The translations under genes were made by a program, and so were the position numbers. A stretch of DNA of 64,000 nucleotides from Bifidobacterium ramosum (GTDB lineage: Bacteria; Actinomycetota; Actinomycetes; Actinomycetales; Bifidobacteriaceae): NCBI RefSeq assembly GCF_009299505.1, contig NZ_WBSM01000003.1, forward strand, positions 1 through 64,000. The letters are read 5' to 3'. The notes below the pieces were generated by a model. It did no database searches. It was given only the letters and a program-made list of their open reading frames with translations, and was not told where the DNA came from. This document shows positions 9,066 to 16,331 of this stretch, piece by piece; the stretch's first letter is position 1, and every line of letters begins with the position of its first letter.

Positions 9066-9115
9066 GGGAACAGGCATGACCACGCAACCAGACGACCATC
9101 CCGTTCCACCCGCCG

Positions 9116-9155
9116 GTCACGCGATGGCATTTCATTTTCATATTCCATCACGTGC
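9116..9155. repeat. P41 palindrome, array 1 unit 1
   Basis: GGTCACGCGATGG faces CCATCACGTG across an A/T-rich loop; the right arm has diverged at its outer end. Confidence 0.7.
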
Positions 9156-9165
9156 GCTTCCATGT

Positions 9166-9208
9166 GGTCACGCGATGGAATATCACACACATTTTCCATC
9201 CCGTGACC
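9166..9208. repeat. P41 palindrome, array 1 unit 2
   Basis: GGTCACGCGATGGAA faces TTCCATCCCGTGACC; one internal mismatch. Confidence 0.8.
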
Positions 9209-9261
9209 GCAGCGCCGACGGACAAAATCGTAAGATCGGCCATTTTTCAACGATCCGTTAA

Positions 9262-9303
9262 TCACGGGACGGCAATCGCCCCTCGTTTTCCATCCTGTGA
9301 CCG
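9262..9303. repeat. P41 palindrome, array 1 unit 3 (diverged)
   Basis: TCACGGGACGG faces CCATCCTGTGAC; the preceding CGGCCATTTTTCAACG is also found ahead of array 2 unit 2. Confidence 0.65.
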
Positions 9304-9311
9304 GCATTCCT

Positions 9312-9352
9312 GTCACAGGATGGAAAAACGCACAGAATTTCCATCGTGTGAC
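9312..9352. repeat. P41 palindrome, array 1 unit 4
   Basis: GTCACAGGATGGAAA faces TTTCCATCGTGTGAC. Confidence 0.8.
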
Positions 9353-9502
9353 CGTCGCATCCATCCATCATCACCGAACGTAATCACCGTCACTCTTGAG
9401 CCGCACTCAACGCGACCGTGAAGACGGTCACCGATTCGTATCGAGCCGGCCGCAGCCGGGCACGCTCAGTCGGCTCGGAACACGCTGCGCAAGCACTCAC
9501 GG

Positions 9503-9550
9503 AACGTACATACAGCCGTTGCCGCCAGCCGAATCGGCTGTATGTACGTT
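9503..9550. repeat. P48 palindrome, copy 8 (GTAC subtype)
   Basis: AACGTACATACAGCCG and CGGCTGTATGTACGTT pair fully in the outer 16 bases. Confidence 0.85.
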
Positions 9551-9611
9551 GGAGAAAAGGCATGTCTACTTGGAGAAGCCGCCTCATACCCCAACGGGCA
9601 TCCGGTACCCC

Positions 9612-9659
9612 AACGGACATACAGCCGTTTTGACCGACCAAATCGGCTGGATGTCCGTT
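9612..9659. repeat. P48 palindrome, copy 9
   Basis: Right arm GGCTGGATGTCCGTT gives one mismatch. The flanks CCC/GGG extend the stem. Confidence 0.85.
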
Positions 9660-9743
9660 GGGATGCATGAGCCGTATCACGCTCAGTCAACTCACAGCCG
9701 ACGTCGGCAACTTCGCGCGCCTCTTCTTCAACCCTCAGCCCTC

Positions 9744-9790
9744 AACGTACATACAGTCGATCAGCCCCACGGAATCGGCTGAATGTCCGT
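9744..9790. repeat. P48 palindrome, copy 10 (decayed)
   Basis: Left arm AACGTACATACAGTCGAT, right arm ATCGGCTGAATGTCCGT; at least two unpaired positions. Confidence 0.7.
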
Positions 9791-9836
9791 GAAGACAATG
9801 AAACGTTCCGACATCAACAACGTCACCACCTACCCT

Positions 9837-9884
9837 AACGGATATCCAGCTAGTTCAGCGGGTTACATCGGCTGTATGTCCGTT
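9837..9884. repeat. P48 palindrome, copy 11
   Basis: Left arm AACGGATATCCAGCTAG is diverged, right arm is canonical. Confidence 0.75.
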
Positions 9885-9953
9885 AGGGGAATGGGAACAT
9901 GCTTCGTCATTGGTCCCATCATCACGTCACCGCATGTACCAGATCTCCTCTCT

Positions 9954-10001
9954 AACGGACATACAGCCGAAAACACCGACCGAATCGGCTGTATGTCCGT
10001 T
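9954..10001. repeat. P48 palindrome, copy 12
   Basis: Canonical outer arms; loop GAAAACACCGACCG resembles copy 5. Located just past the tRNA-Gly terminator. Confidence 0.85.
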
Positions 10002-10023
10002 GAGAGGATGAGCAACAACGCGA

Positions 10024-10063
10024 AAAGGCCGGAAACCTTGCAAATCCTAGGTTTCCGGCCTTT
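10024..10063 (-). terminator. Intrinsic terminator of tRNA-Gly
   Basis: Perfect 14-base arms (AAAGGCCGGAAACC and complement) around a 12-base loop, ending in a U run on the minus strand, directly after the tRNA 3' end. Confidence 0.9.
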
Positions 10064-10065
10064 CG

Positions 10066-10139
10066 TGGAGCGGATGACGGGAATCGAACCCGCGTAATCA
10101 GTTTGGAAGACTGAGGCTCTACCATTGAGCTACATCCGC
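10066..10139 (-). tRNA. tRNA-Gly (anticodon TCC), CCA encoded
   Basis: Acceptor GCGGATG pairs with CATCCGC, D arm GCTC/GAGC, anticodon stem TCAGT/ACTGA around loop CTTCCAA giving anticodon TCC, T arm with GGTTCGATTCC, discriminator U typical of tRNA-Gly, and a genomic CCA at 10068-10066. The 3' end faces the repeat field and pilus block. Confidence 0.95.
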
Positions 10140-10311
10140 GTGCCGCTTGTGACGACTTGTGCCATTATACACAAATCCCCACGCGCGGCAACCCGACGTT
10201 CCGGGCGGTCATACGACGGCGGCACCGCACGAGTCGCGCAATACGACCGTACGCAACCGCACAGTCACTGCGAACCGTGACCGTACGCAACCGCACGACC
10301 TATCACACGAT

Positions 10312-12492
10312 CTACCGCACGACGACGCGACCTTCGTACGGTTCGAGATCGGCGTCCATCGAGTTCATGATGTACTGCGATCCATTGAGGTGCACGTGCT
10401 GCGGATGCTCGGAGAAGTTGAACAGTCCGACGATGGTGCGCTCGTCGCCAGCCAAACCGGTCGAACCGGCACCACCGGCACCACCGGCCGAACCGGCGAC
10501 TCCATCCGCACCCGGCACGGCACCGCCGACCTTGCGCACCACCGCAAGCACCGAGTCGTTGAACGTATCCCACGTCGACACCCACGCGTCCGGCGCGAAG
10601 CACGGATCGTCGCGCATCTCGCGCAGACCCTCCATGCCTTCCCACAGCTCGTGCTGCAGCGTGCCCGGCTTCTTGCGCAGTGCGGCGGCCGACCAGTCGA
10701 ACTTGCTGCGGTGCAGGTTGCGGCTGTCCTCCACGCGATCCGGATCCTCCTTGTAGTCCCAGCCGTTGAGCTGCGCGATCTCGTCGCCGCAGTTGAGCAT
10801 CGGGAAGCCGCGCAGGAACGCCATCGCGCGGTGCATGAGCAGGTCACGCTTCACGGCCTGCTCCAGCTTCGGCTTGTCGTGCGTGATGATCGCCTTCTCG
10901 ATGCCGCACAGGCTTGCGGTCGTGCCGCAGCTGCGCGCGTCGCGGGTCGCCTCGTCGTAGTTGTACAGCTCGCCCATCGACCAGCTGCCCGGCACCGCGC
11001 CCTCGTAGAAGTGGTACAGGAACTCCTTGTGCAGCAGCGGATCGATGCCGATGTAGCGCTCCACATCCTCGTCGAGACCCCAGCCGATGTCGTCGTGGCA
11101 ACGCAGGTAGTTCACGAACCAGCAGTTCTCGGGCAGGGCGTTAAGCTTGTCGATCTGCGCCTTGAGCAGCCGCACGTCGCGGCTGGCAAGCGCGCTCCAC
11201 AGGTTCACCATGATCGACACGTTGTACAGCATGTGGCATTCGGGCGCTTCAGGCGTGCCGAAGTACGCGGCGAGCTCCTTCGGCGCCATGACGACCTCGC
11301 CCTTGAGCACCACGGCTGGGCACACGCATTCGAGGATGATGCGCAGGATGCGCACGATGGTGTGCACGGTCGGCAGGTTGCGGCAGTTGGTGCCGAGCTC
11401 CTTCCAGATGTACGGCACCGCGTCGATGCGGAACACCTCGACGCCGAGGTTCGCGAGGTGCATGACGCTCGACATCATGGCGACGAGCACCTTCGGATTG
11501 CGGTAGTTGAGATCCCACTGGAACGGGTAGAACTGGGTCATGACCCACTTGTGCATCTGCTCGTTCCACGTGAAGTTTCCGGGTGCGGAGCCGGGGAAGA
11601 CCTGCGGCACGACGGCGTCGTACTGGTCCGGGATGGTGCGGTCGTCGTAGCAGAAGTAGTAGTCCTGGTATTCCGGGTCGCCGGCCTGCGCGGCCTTGGC
11701 CCAGCGGTGCGTGGACGCGGTGTGGTTCATCACGAAGTCAAGGCACAGGCTGATGCCGGCCTTGCGCAGCTTCTTGGTGAGGTTCGCAAGGTCCTCGTTG
11801 GTGCCGAGCGACGGGTCGACGTTGTCGAAGTCCTCGACCGCGTAGCCACCGTCGTTGTTCGGGTGCGGCATCTGCAGCAGCGGCATGAGGTGCAGGTAGG
11901 TGAGCTTCTGCTCCTTGAGGTACGGGATCTTCGCGGCGAGCTGTTTGAGATCGCCGGCAAACAGGTCGGTGTACATGGTCATGCCGAACATGTCGCCGCG
12001 CTTGTACCACTCGGGGTCGGCCTCGCGCGCGACGTCGAGCTGGCGCAGGTCCTTGGGGCGCGCCGCGGCGGCCGCGGTCATCGCGTCGACGAGCTGGTCG
12101 TAGGCGGCACGGTCGTGGTACAGGCTCATGACGAGGCGTTCGAGTTCCTCGCGGTGACGGTCGAGGCGGACCTGGAAGATCGCGTCGGGTTTCGCGGGGC
12201 GGGTCGCGGCGGCGGACTTGGTGGCCGTGGTTGACTTTGCCGACTTTGCCGACTTGGCTGATTTTGCTGACGTTGACTTGGCTGCGGTGCGACGGGTTGC
12301 GGTCGCGGACTTGGTCCGGGTCGTACGGGATGCGGTACCGGTGGACGACGCGGACTTGGTCCGGGTCGTCTTGGTGGCGCGGGTCGCCGACACGGTGGCC
12401 TTGGCGGGTGCGGTCTTGGACTGCGCGGATGCGGATGCGGCAGATGCGGATTCGGCGGATGCGGTCTCGACCGTGGACGATGCGCTGGTCAT
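10312..12492 (-). CDS. Amylosucrase (GH13 subfamily 4 type) with low-complexity basic N-terminal tail
   Basis: 726 residues from ATG 12492, which has AAGGAG nine bases upstream. Amylosucrases transfer the glucosyl unit of sucrose to an alpha-glucan and release fructose. The GH13 landmarks are present: PHPNNDGGYAVEDFDNVDPS, DFVMNHTA, the nucleophile Asp in VEVFRIDAVPYIW, the acid/base Glu in VVLKGEVVMAP and the transition-state Asp in NYLRCHDDIGWGLDEDVERY, a pattern closer to amylosucrase than to sucrose phosphorylase. The first 110 or so residues are made almost entirely of Ala, Ser, Thr, Lys and Arg, with KSAK repeats; this is not part of the usual fold. A second Gly/Ala-rich insert (about 25 residues) interrupts the C-terminal beta domain. 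No signal peptide is apparent, so it is probably cytoplasmic. A LacI-type operator lies about 90 bases upstream. Confidence 0.85.
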   Translation of the reverse strand: MTSASSTVETASAESASAASASAQSKTAPAKATVSATRATKTTRTKSASSTGTASRTTRTKSATATRRTAAKSTSAKSAKSAKSAKSTTATKSAAATRPAKPDAIFQVRLDRHREELERLVMSLYHDRAAYDQLVDAMTAAAAARPKDLRQLDVAREADPEWYKRGDMFGMTMYTDLFAGDLKQLAAKIPYLKEQKLTYLHLMPLLQMPHPNNDGGYAVEDFDNVDPSLGTNEDLANLTKKLRKAGISLCLDFVMNHTASTHRWAKAAQAGDPEYQDYYFCYDDRTIPDQYDAVVPQVFPGSAPGNFTWNEQMHKWVMTQFYPFQWDLNYRNPKVLVAMMSSVMHLANLGVEVFRIDAVPYIWKELGTNCRNLPTVHTIVRILRIILECVCPAVVLKGEVVMAPKELAAYFGTPEAPECHMLYNVSIMVNLWSALASRDVRLLKAQIDKLNALPENCWFVNYLRCHDDIGWGLDEDVERYIGIDPLLHKEFLYHFYEGAVPGSWSMGELYNYDEATRDARSCGTTASLCGIEKAIITHDKPKLEQAVKRDLLMHRAMAFLRGFPMLNCGDEIAQLNGWDYKEDPDRVEDSRNLHRSKFDWSAAALRKKPGTLQHELWEGMEGLREMRDDPCFAPDAWVSTWDTFNDSVLAVVRKVGGAVPGADGVAGSAGGAGGAGSTGLAGDERTIVGLFNFSEHPQHVHLNGSQYIMNSMDADLEPYEGRVVVR

Positions 12493-12580
12493 ACGAAACT
12501 CCTTCGTTTCCGGGGGATATCGGATCGACCTCGCGATGGGCTGCGTCGATCCTCGATCTTGCGTTATATTGCAGCCGATT

Positions 12581-12600
12581 ATGTCAAACCGGTTCGACAT
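12581..12600. promoter_or_regulatory. LacI-family-like operator upstream of amylosucrase
   Basis: ATGTCAAACCGGTTCGACAT is a 20-bp palindrome centred on a C-G step with a single imperfect pair. Size, centre and TTGACA-like content on the minus strand suggest a sugar-responsive LacI-family repressor site overlapping the promoter. No regulator gene is adjacent. Confidence 0.55.
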
Positions 12601-12651
12601 CAACGACACGACCACCTCCCGGCGCAACGAATCATTTTCTTCATACTTCTT

Positions 12652-12699
12652 AACGGACAACCAGCCGATTCGCCCCACCAAATCGGCTGTATGTCCGTT
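12652..12699. repeat. P48 palindrome, copy 13 (hybrid)
   Basis: Left arm has the CAACC form and right arm the GTATG form, giving two central mismatches; followed by seven A on the plus strand. Confidence 0.85.
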
Positions 12700-12830
12700 A
12701 AAAAAACACAAGAACACGTAAGAACGTAAGAAGCAATACGACGTAAGAAGCAATACGAGAAAGCACCACAATGAAAAATCACAACGAAAAATCACAGGCA
12801 CAGACCCACGAATTCACGCCCCTCCCCTCT

Positions 12831-12878
12831 AACGGACATACAGCCGATTCGGGTACATCAATCGGCTGTATGTCCGTT
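12831..12878. repeat. P48 palindrome, copy 14
   Basis: Perfect 19-base arms around the loop CGGGTACATC. Confidence 0.9.
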
Positions 12879-12945
12879 GAGGATGAAGACGGAAACCAAC
12901 AAGAAAATCAGGACGCACCCAACCGTCACGAACTCCTGCTCCCCT

Positions 12946-12993
12946 AACGGACAACCAGCCGATTCGGGCACATCAATCGACTGGATGCCCGTT
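12946..12993. repeat. P48 palindrome, copy 15 (CAACC left arm)
   Basis: Right arm CGACTGGATGCCCGTT; two of its three mismatches are G-U/U-G wobbles on the minus strand. Confidence 0.8.
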
Positions 12994-13063
12994 AGAGAGG
13001 AAGGAGCGAGAGTATGAGAGAAGAAAGACCGTTCCCAAGTCTATCTCCACCAACCTTTCCCAA

Positions 13064-13111
13064 CGGACATCCAGCCGATTCACCCCACCACATCGACTGT
13101 ATGTCCGTTGA
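13064..13111. repeat. P48 palindrome, copy 16
   Basis: Left arm has CATCCAGCC, right arm CGACTG; the latter pairs as G-U only in minus-strand RNA. Downstream of acpS. Confidence 0.85.
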
Positions 13112-13157
13112 GGAAAAGAGTGGCGAGACGGAGGCGCAAGGACGCGTACCGCGTGCG

Positions 13158-13206
13158 GCTCCCCTCTCCGAGGGGAGCTGTCGAGCGCAGCGAGACTGAG
13201 GGGAGC
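13158..13206. repeat. CTCCCC/GGGGAG stem-loop element
   Basis: GGCTCCCC-TCTCCGA-GGGGAGC hairpin followed by CTGTCGAGCGCAGCGAGACTGAGGGGAGC. Similar stem-loop repeats are common between genes in Bifidobacterium and other Gram-positive bacteria, to my recollection. Just past the acpS stop. Confidence 0.75.
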
Positions 13207-13224
13207 GGCGGGACGCCCGCCCGA

Positions 13225-13683
13225 TCACGCATCCAGCACGACGACTGCGGACGCGACCGGACCATCATGACTCAACGACACATGCCATCGCACAGCCGGC
13301 CATCGGTCAACCGGAAACCCACGCCGCAACGCGGCTTCGACATCGGCGGCCAGTACCACGTGCGGCACGCCGTGCGCATCGTCGAGTATCTCGATCCTCG
13401 ACCACGGGAAATCATCCAGCGTATACGGCAACTCGCGCACGCCGGCAGCCGCACCGTCATCCGCGACAGTCGCCAGTGCCTCGCACCACGCCTTGAGCAC
13501 AGCTTCCTTGCCGGCCCACTTCGCCGCCAGATGCACGGCCTCGCCATCATGTTTCCGCATCGCCCGCGCCGATGCCTGCCGCAGCTCACGCACAGAGAAC
13601 AGTCCGCGCATCCGCGTTCCGGGTTCGGCCAGTTGCGCCGTGAACGCGGCCACGTCGACCACGTCATGCCCCAGTCCCAGCAT
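13225..13683 (-). CDS. acpS: Holo-[acyl-carrier-protein] synthase
   Basis: 152 residues from ATG 13683, with an excellent AAGGAGG seven bases upstream. AcpS transfers 4'-phosphopantetheine from CoA to the carrier-domain serine. The N-terminal MLGLGHDVVDV carries the conserved Asp that binds metal, and the second signature is HLAAKWAGKEAVLKAW with its Glu. Length is slightly above the usual 120-130 residues because of an Ala/Gly-rich middle segment. It is encoded on the same strand as fas, about 2.6 kb downstream, with a solute-binding protein gene in between. FAS here has no phosphopantetheinyl transferase domain of its own, so this enzyme should activate it. Confidence 0.93.
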   Translation of the reverse strand: MLGLGHDVVDVAAFTAQLAEPGTRMRGLFSVRELRQASARAMRKHDGEAVHLAAKWAGKEAVLKAWCEALATVADDGAAAGVRELPYTLDDFPWSRIEILDDAHGVPHVVLAADVEAALRRGFPVDRWPAVRWHVSLSHDGPVASAVVVLDA

Positions 13684-13794
13684 TGTCGTCCTCCTTATAT
13701 ATAGCGCATTAAAGTGTCCGCACGTATGATCATGCATCGTACATTCGCGCGCGCAACCGCATACGCCATAACCACATGTCCGTCCACAACCATA

Positions 13795-13842
13795 AACGGA
13801 CATACAGCCGAAACCACTGCCGGAATCGGCCGTATGTCCGTT
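13795..13842. repeat. P48 palindrome, copy 17
   Basis: Right arm CGGCCGTATG, as in copy 2: A/C on plus, U-G on minus. Confidence 0.85.
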
Positions 13843-13901
13843 GAAGAGCGGTGCATGAAACATACAAGGCTGCCATAAGCGCTTCATCGCCTTTCCCCTT
13901 T

Positions 13902-13949
13902 AACGGACATACAGCCGATTCCATAGGTCAAATCGGCTGTATGTCCGTT
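13902..13949. repeat. P48 palindrome, copy 18
   Basis: Perfect arms, and the flanks TTT/AAA lengthen the stem. Confidence 0.9.
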
Positions 13950-14010
13950 AAAAGAGAGGGGATCCCAGAGAGAAGGACCGTTCCGACGCTCGGTCCCATC
14001 TCTCCCCTCT

Positions 14011-14058
14011 AACGTACATACAGCCGAAAACGTGGCCCGAATCGGCTGCATGTACGTC
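14011..14058. repeat. P48 palindrome, copy 19 (GTAC subtype)
   Basis: Paired GTAC change in both arms, one A/C position that is U-G on the minus strand. Confidence 0.85.
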
Positions 14059-14073
14059 ATATGAGAAAAAACA

Positions 14074-14121
14074 AACGGACATACAGCCGATTCCACGGGG
14101 TAAATCGACTGTATGTCCGTT
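14074..14121. repeat. P48 palindrome, copy 20
   Basis: Right arm has CGACTG. Sits 33 bases past the stop of the solute-binding protein gene. Confidence 0.85.
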
Positions 14122-14154
14122 GGAGAAAGACGCAGCACACGCAAGCCAAGCGAG

Positions 14155-15921
14155 CTACTTCTGCCAGCCGACGTCCTCCACGTGCAGCAGCATGCCACTG
14201 CCGGTCGAGGAGAATCCGGCCGGACCGAAGTTCGCCAACCCGTCCTTCACCGCGAACGACGTCGGCCCGTTCCACATTGGCAGACGCGTGTACCGCTTCA
14301 TCGCGCTCTTCTCCAGCGTGTTGAACATGTCGCGCGCCTTGTCGGCGTCGGGCTCGGCGGAGATCTGGTCGAGCACTTTCTGCTGTTCGGCCGTGCCGCC
14401 CCACTCGTTGGCCGCGTCGGAACCGTAGGAGCCGGAGCCGGCGGTCGAGTAGCCGAACGGATCGGTGTTCTCGCCGCCGACCGTCATCGCCTGCCACGAC
14501 GCGTTCTCAAGTACCTGCGCGAACTTGGCGCTCACCTGCACGTCCATGTCGACCTTGATGCCGGCCTTCTTCAGCATGCTCTGGAACGCCGCGGCGATCG
14601 CGGTGGTGGTGCTGTCGTCGCTGAACATCGTCCACTTGATCTCGAGCGGCTTGCCGCCCTTCTCGTAGTAGCCGTCGGAGCCGAGCGTGTAGCCGGCCGA
14701 CTCGAGCGTCTTCTTGGCGTTCGCGGTACTGTAGTTGCCCTCGTCGGGGAAGTTGTTCTCGTAGCCCTTCTGGAACGGCAGGATGACGTTCGACGTGGTG
14801 ATGTCCTGGTTCCAGTCCATGCCCTGGAACTTGATCTTGGCGAGCTGCTTACGGTCGACGGCCTGGCTGACGGCCTTGCGTACCTCGACGTTGTCGAGCG
14901 GCGTGGAGTCGACGTTGAGCACGATGTAGTACAGCGAGTTGCCGTAGCCGATGCGCAGCGACACGTCCTTCGTGGAGCGGGCGCTCTTGATGGCGTCGAC
15001 CGTGCCGGCCTCCATCGCGTCGGTTTCGCCGTTGAGGAAAGCGTTGGTCGCGGCCTGCGTCTCCATCGCCTTGAACGTGACCTTGTCGAGCTTCGGCTTG
15101 TTGCCCCACCACTTCGGGTTCGGCGTGAAGACGATTTGCGACTCGTTGAAGCTGTCGACCACGAACGGGCCGGCGCCCCACTCGCTGTGCGGGTTGTTGG
15201 CCCAGCCCTGCGCGAAGACCTGTGCGTCCTGGTTCTTCGGGTGCATAAGGTAGCCGAACAACGACTCGTACGGATAGTACGGCTTCGAGAAGGTCACCAC
15301 GGCCTGCTTGTCGTTGTCGCCGCGCTTGACGCTCGCGATGTTGCTGTAGCCGGTGGTGCCGGACGCCGAGTACTCCGTGTTCTCGCCGTTCATGGTCTTC
15401 CACACGGTTTCGAATGCGGTCCAGTCGATCGGCGTGCCGTCGTTCCAGTTGGCTTTCGGATTGATGTTGTACACGACGGTTTCCGGATCGGTCGACGTGA
15501 GCTTGACCGACGTGAGATAGTCAGGGTTCGGCGTGACCGTACCGCCGTCGACGCTGTAGTCCCACAGGCGCGGCATGTACATCTGCCACAGCCATCCGGT
15601 GTAGGCGGTGAAGCCGGCGGTGGTGTTCAGATTGAAGTTGGGTCCGATCGACGAGATCGGCAGGGTGAGGGTGCCGCCTTGCTTGATGTTGTCGCGTGAC
15701 TGCGTGTTGTTGTATGCCTTGGTGGCGGACGGCATCGGCAGGGTGCCCTTGTAGGACGACGGTGTGCCGGATGCGGGTTCTTCCTTCAGCGTTTCGCCGC
15801 TGGCGTTGTTCGATGATCCGCATGCGCCCAGTGCGACGACAAGTGCCGCCGCGCTCAGCGCGACGACGGTCCGGCGGGCGATGCGTGTCATGGTGGTGGT
15901 CATGGTAGTCATGGTGATCAT
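14155..15921 (-). CDS. ABC transporter solute-binding lipoprotein, family 5 (peptide type), without its own transporter genes
   Basis: 588 residues from ATG 15921; several Met codons follow closely, but this one has GAGGAAGG at the right distance. The leader (RIARRTVVALSAAALVVALGAC) ends in the lipobox LGAC, so the mature protein is lipid-anchored outside the membrane. The body has SBP_bac_5 features: GGTLTLPIS, NPKANWNDGTPIDWTAFETVW, GAGPFVVDSFNESQIVFTPN and PKWWG. Family members deliver oligopeptides, or sometimes oligosaccharides, to an Opp/Dpp-type permease. No permease or ATPase gene is near it. It shares long stretches with the binding protein at 56971-58713 (PNPxWWG, HNEW/HSEW, GWxK end), so it may feed that transporter. 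It lies between acpS and fas without obvious functional connection. Confidence 0.88.
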   Translation of the reverse strand: MITMTTMTTTMTRIARRTVVALSAAALVVALGACGSSNNASGETLKEEPASGTPSSYKGTLPMPSATKAYNNTQSRDNIKQGGTLTLPISSIGPNFNLNTTAGFTAYTGWLWQMYMPRLWDYSVDGGTVTPNPDYLTSVKLTSTDPETVVYNINPKANWNDGTPIDWTAFETVWKTMNGENTEYSASGTTGYSNIASVKRGDNDKQAVVTFSKPYYPYESLFGYLMHPKNQDAQVFAQGWANNPHSEWGAGPFVVDSFNESQIVFTPNPKWWGNKPKLDKVTFKAMETQAATNAFLNGETDAMEAGTVDAIKSARSTKDVSLRIGYGNSLYYIVLNVDSTPLDNVEVRKAVSQAVDRKQLAKIKFQGMDWNQDITTSNVILPFQKGYENNFPDEGNYSTANAKKTLESAGYTLGSDGYYEKGGKPLEIKWTMFSDDSTTTAIAAAFQSMLKKAGIKVDMDVQVSAKFAQVLENASWQAMTVGGENTDPFGYSTAGSGSYGSDAANEWGGTAEQQKVLDQISAEPDADKARDMFNTLEKSAMKRYTRLPMWNGPTSFAVKDGLANFGPAGFSSTGSGMLLHVEDVGWQK

Positions 15922-16123
15922 GAAGTGCCTTCCTCTCGGCTCGCGTTGGGTTATCGATACTCAAGCTTGTGACCGTATGGTAGGCAGCGCGCATGTCGCA
16001 TACGACCGATTGTCCACGACGCGTACGCGACTGGACATGTCGGGGTAACCGGTTCGTAACACTCGCGGCTTATGGGATTCGGCTTCCGCAACGCACAAGT
16101 CGCTACTCCTCCCACCCCCATTC

Positions 16124-16171
16124 AACGGACATACAGCCGATTCCACCCCCGTTTTCGACTGTATGTCCGTT
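16124..16171. repeat. P48 palindrome, copy 21
   Basis: Right arm TTTTCGACTG: one wobble on the minus strand and a mismatch beside the loop. Confidence 0.85.
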
Positions 16172-16269
16172 AGAGAGAAGGGACCTCAGAAAGAAAATCA
16201 GAGAGAAGAGAAAAAAATCAAAGAAAAGACGAAAAGACCGTTCCAACACCTGATTCCGTCTCACCCTCC

Positions 16270-16317
16270 AACGGACATACAGCCGATTCCGCCCTTGTTT
16301 TCGGCTGTATGTCCGTT
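16270..16317. repeat. P48 palindrome, copy 22
   Basis: Fifteen bases before the fas stop codon on the minus strand side; T/T mismatch beside the loop only. Confidence 0.88.
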
Positions 16318-16331
16318 GAGGGGAAGGTGGC

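Larger units (their letters stand above)
8257..10023. other. Repeat field between the pilus genes and tRNA-Gly
   Basis: About 1.75 kb with no credible gene. It carries ten P48 and four P41 palindromes, and a larger segment of roughly 125 bp (beginning near GCATGAGC and containing CACAGCCGACGTCGGCA) repeated at about 8620, 8939 and 9664. A companion segment containing GGTATGTCTACYT or GGCATGTCTACTT occurs at about 8852 and 9561. The pilus promoter should lie within the first 200 bases but no clear -35/-10 pair was identified. Apparent open frames here are translations of the repeats. Confidence 0.6.

Noticed and set aside
9116..9352. CRISPR array
   Set aside because: Units are hairpins with complementary arms and variable loops, spacing is irregular, and no cas genes are in the window.
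8567..10001. Small proteins suggested by open frames through the repeat field
   Set aside because: The predicted peptides repeat NGHTAD, GCMSV and TYIQP-like words, which are just P48 translated in different frames.
12493..12801. N-terminal extension of amylosucrase to 12801
   Set aside because: The extension is a translation of a P48 copy and its flanks; ATG 12492 has a good ribosome site.
14155..15921. Functional link of the binding protein with fatty acid synthesis because of its position
   Set aside because: Family 5 binding proteins have no known role there, and repeats on both sides suggest independent transcription.
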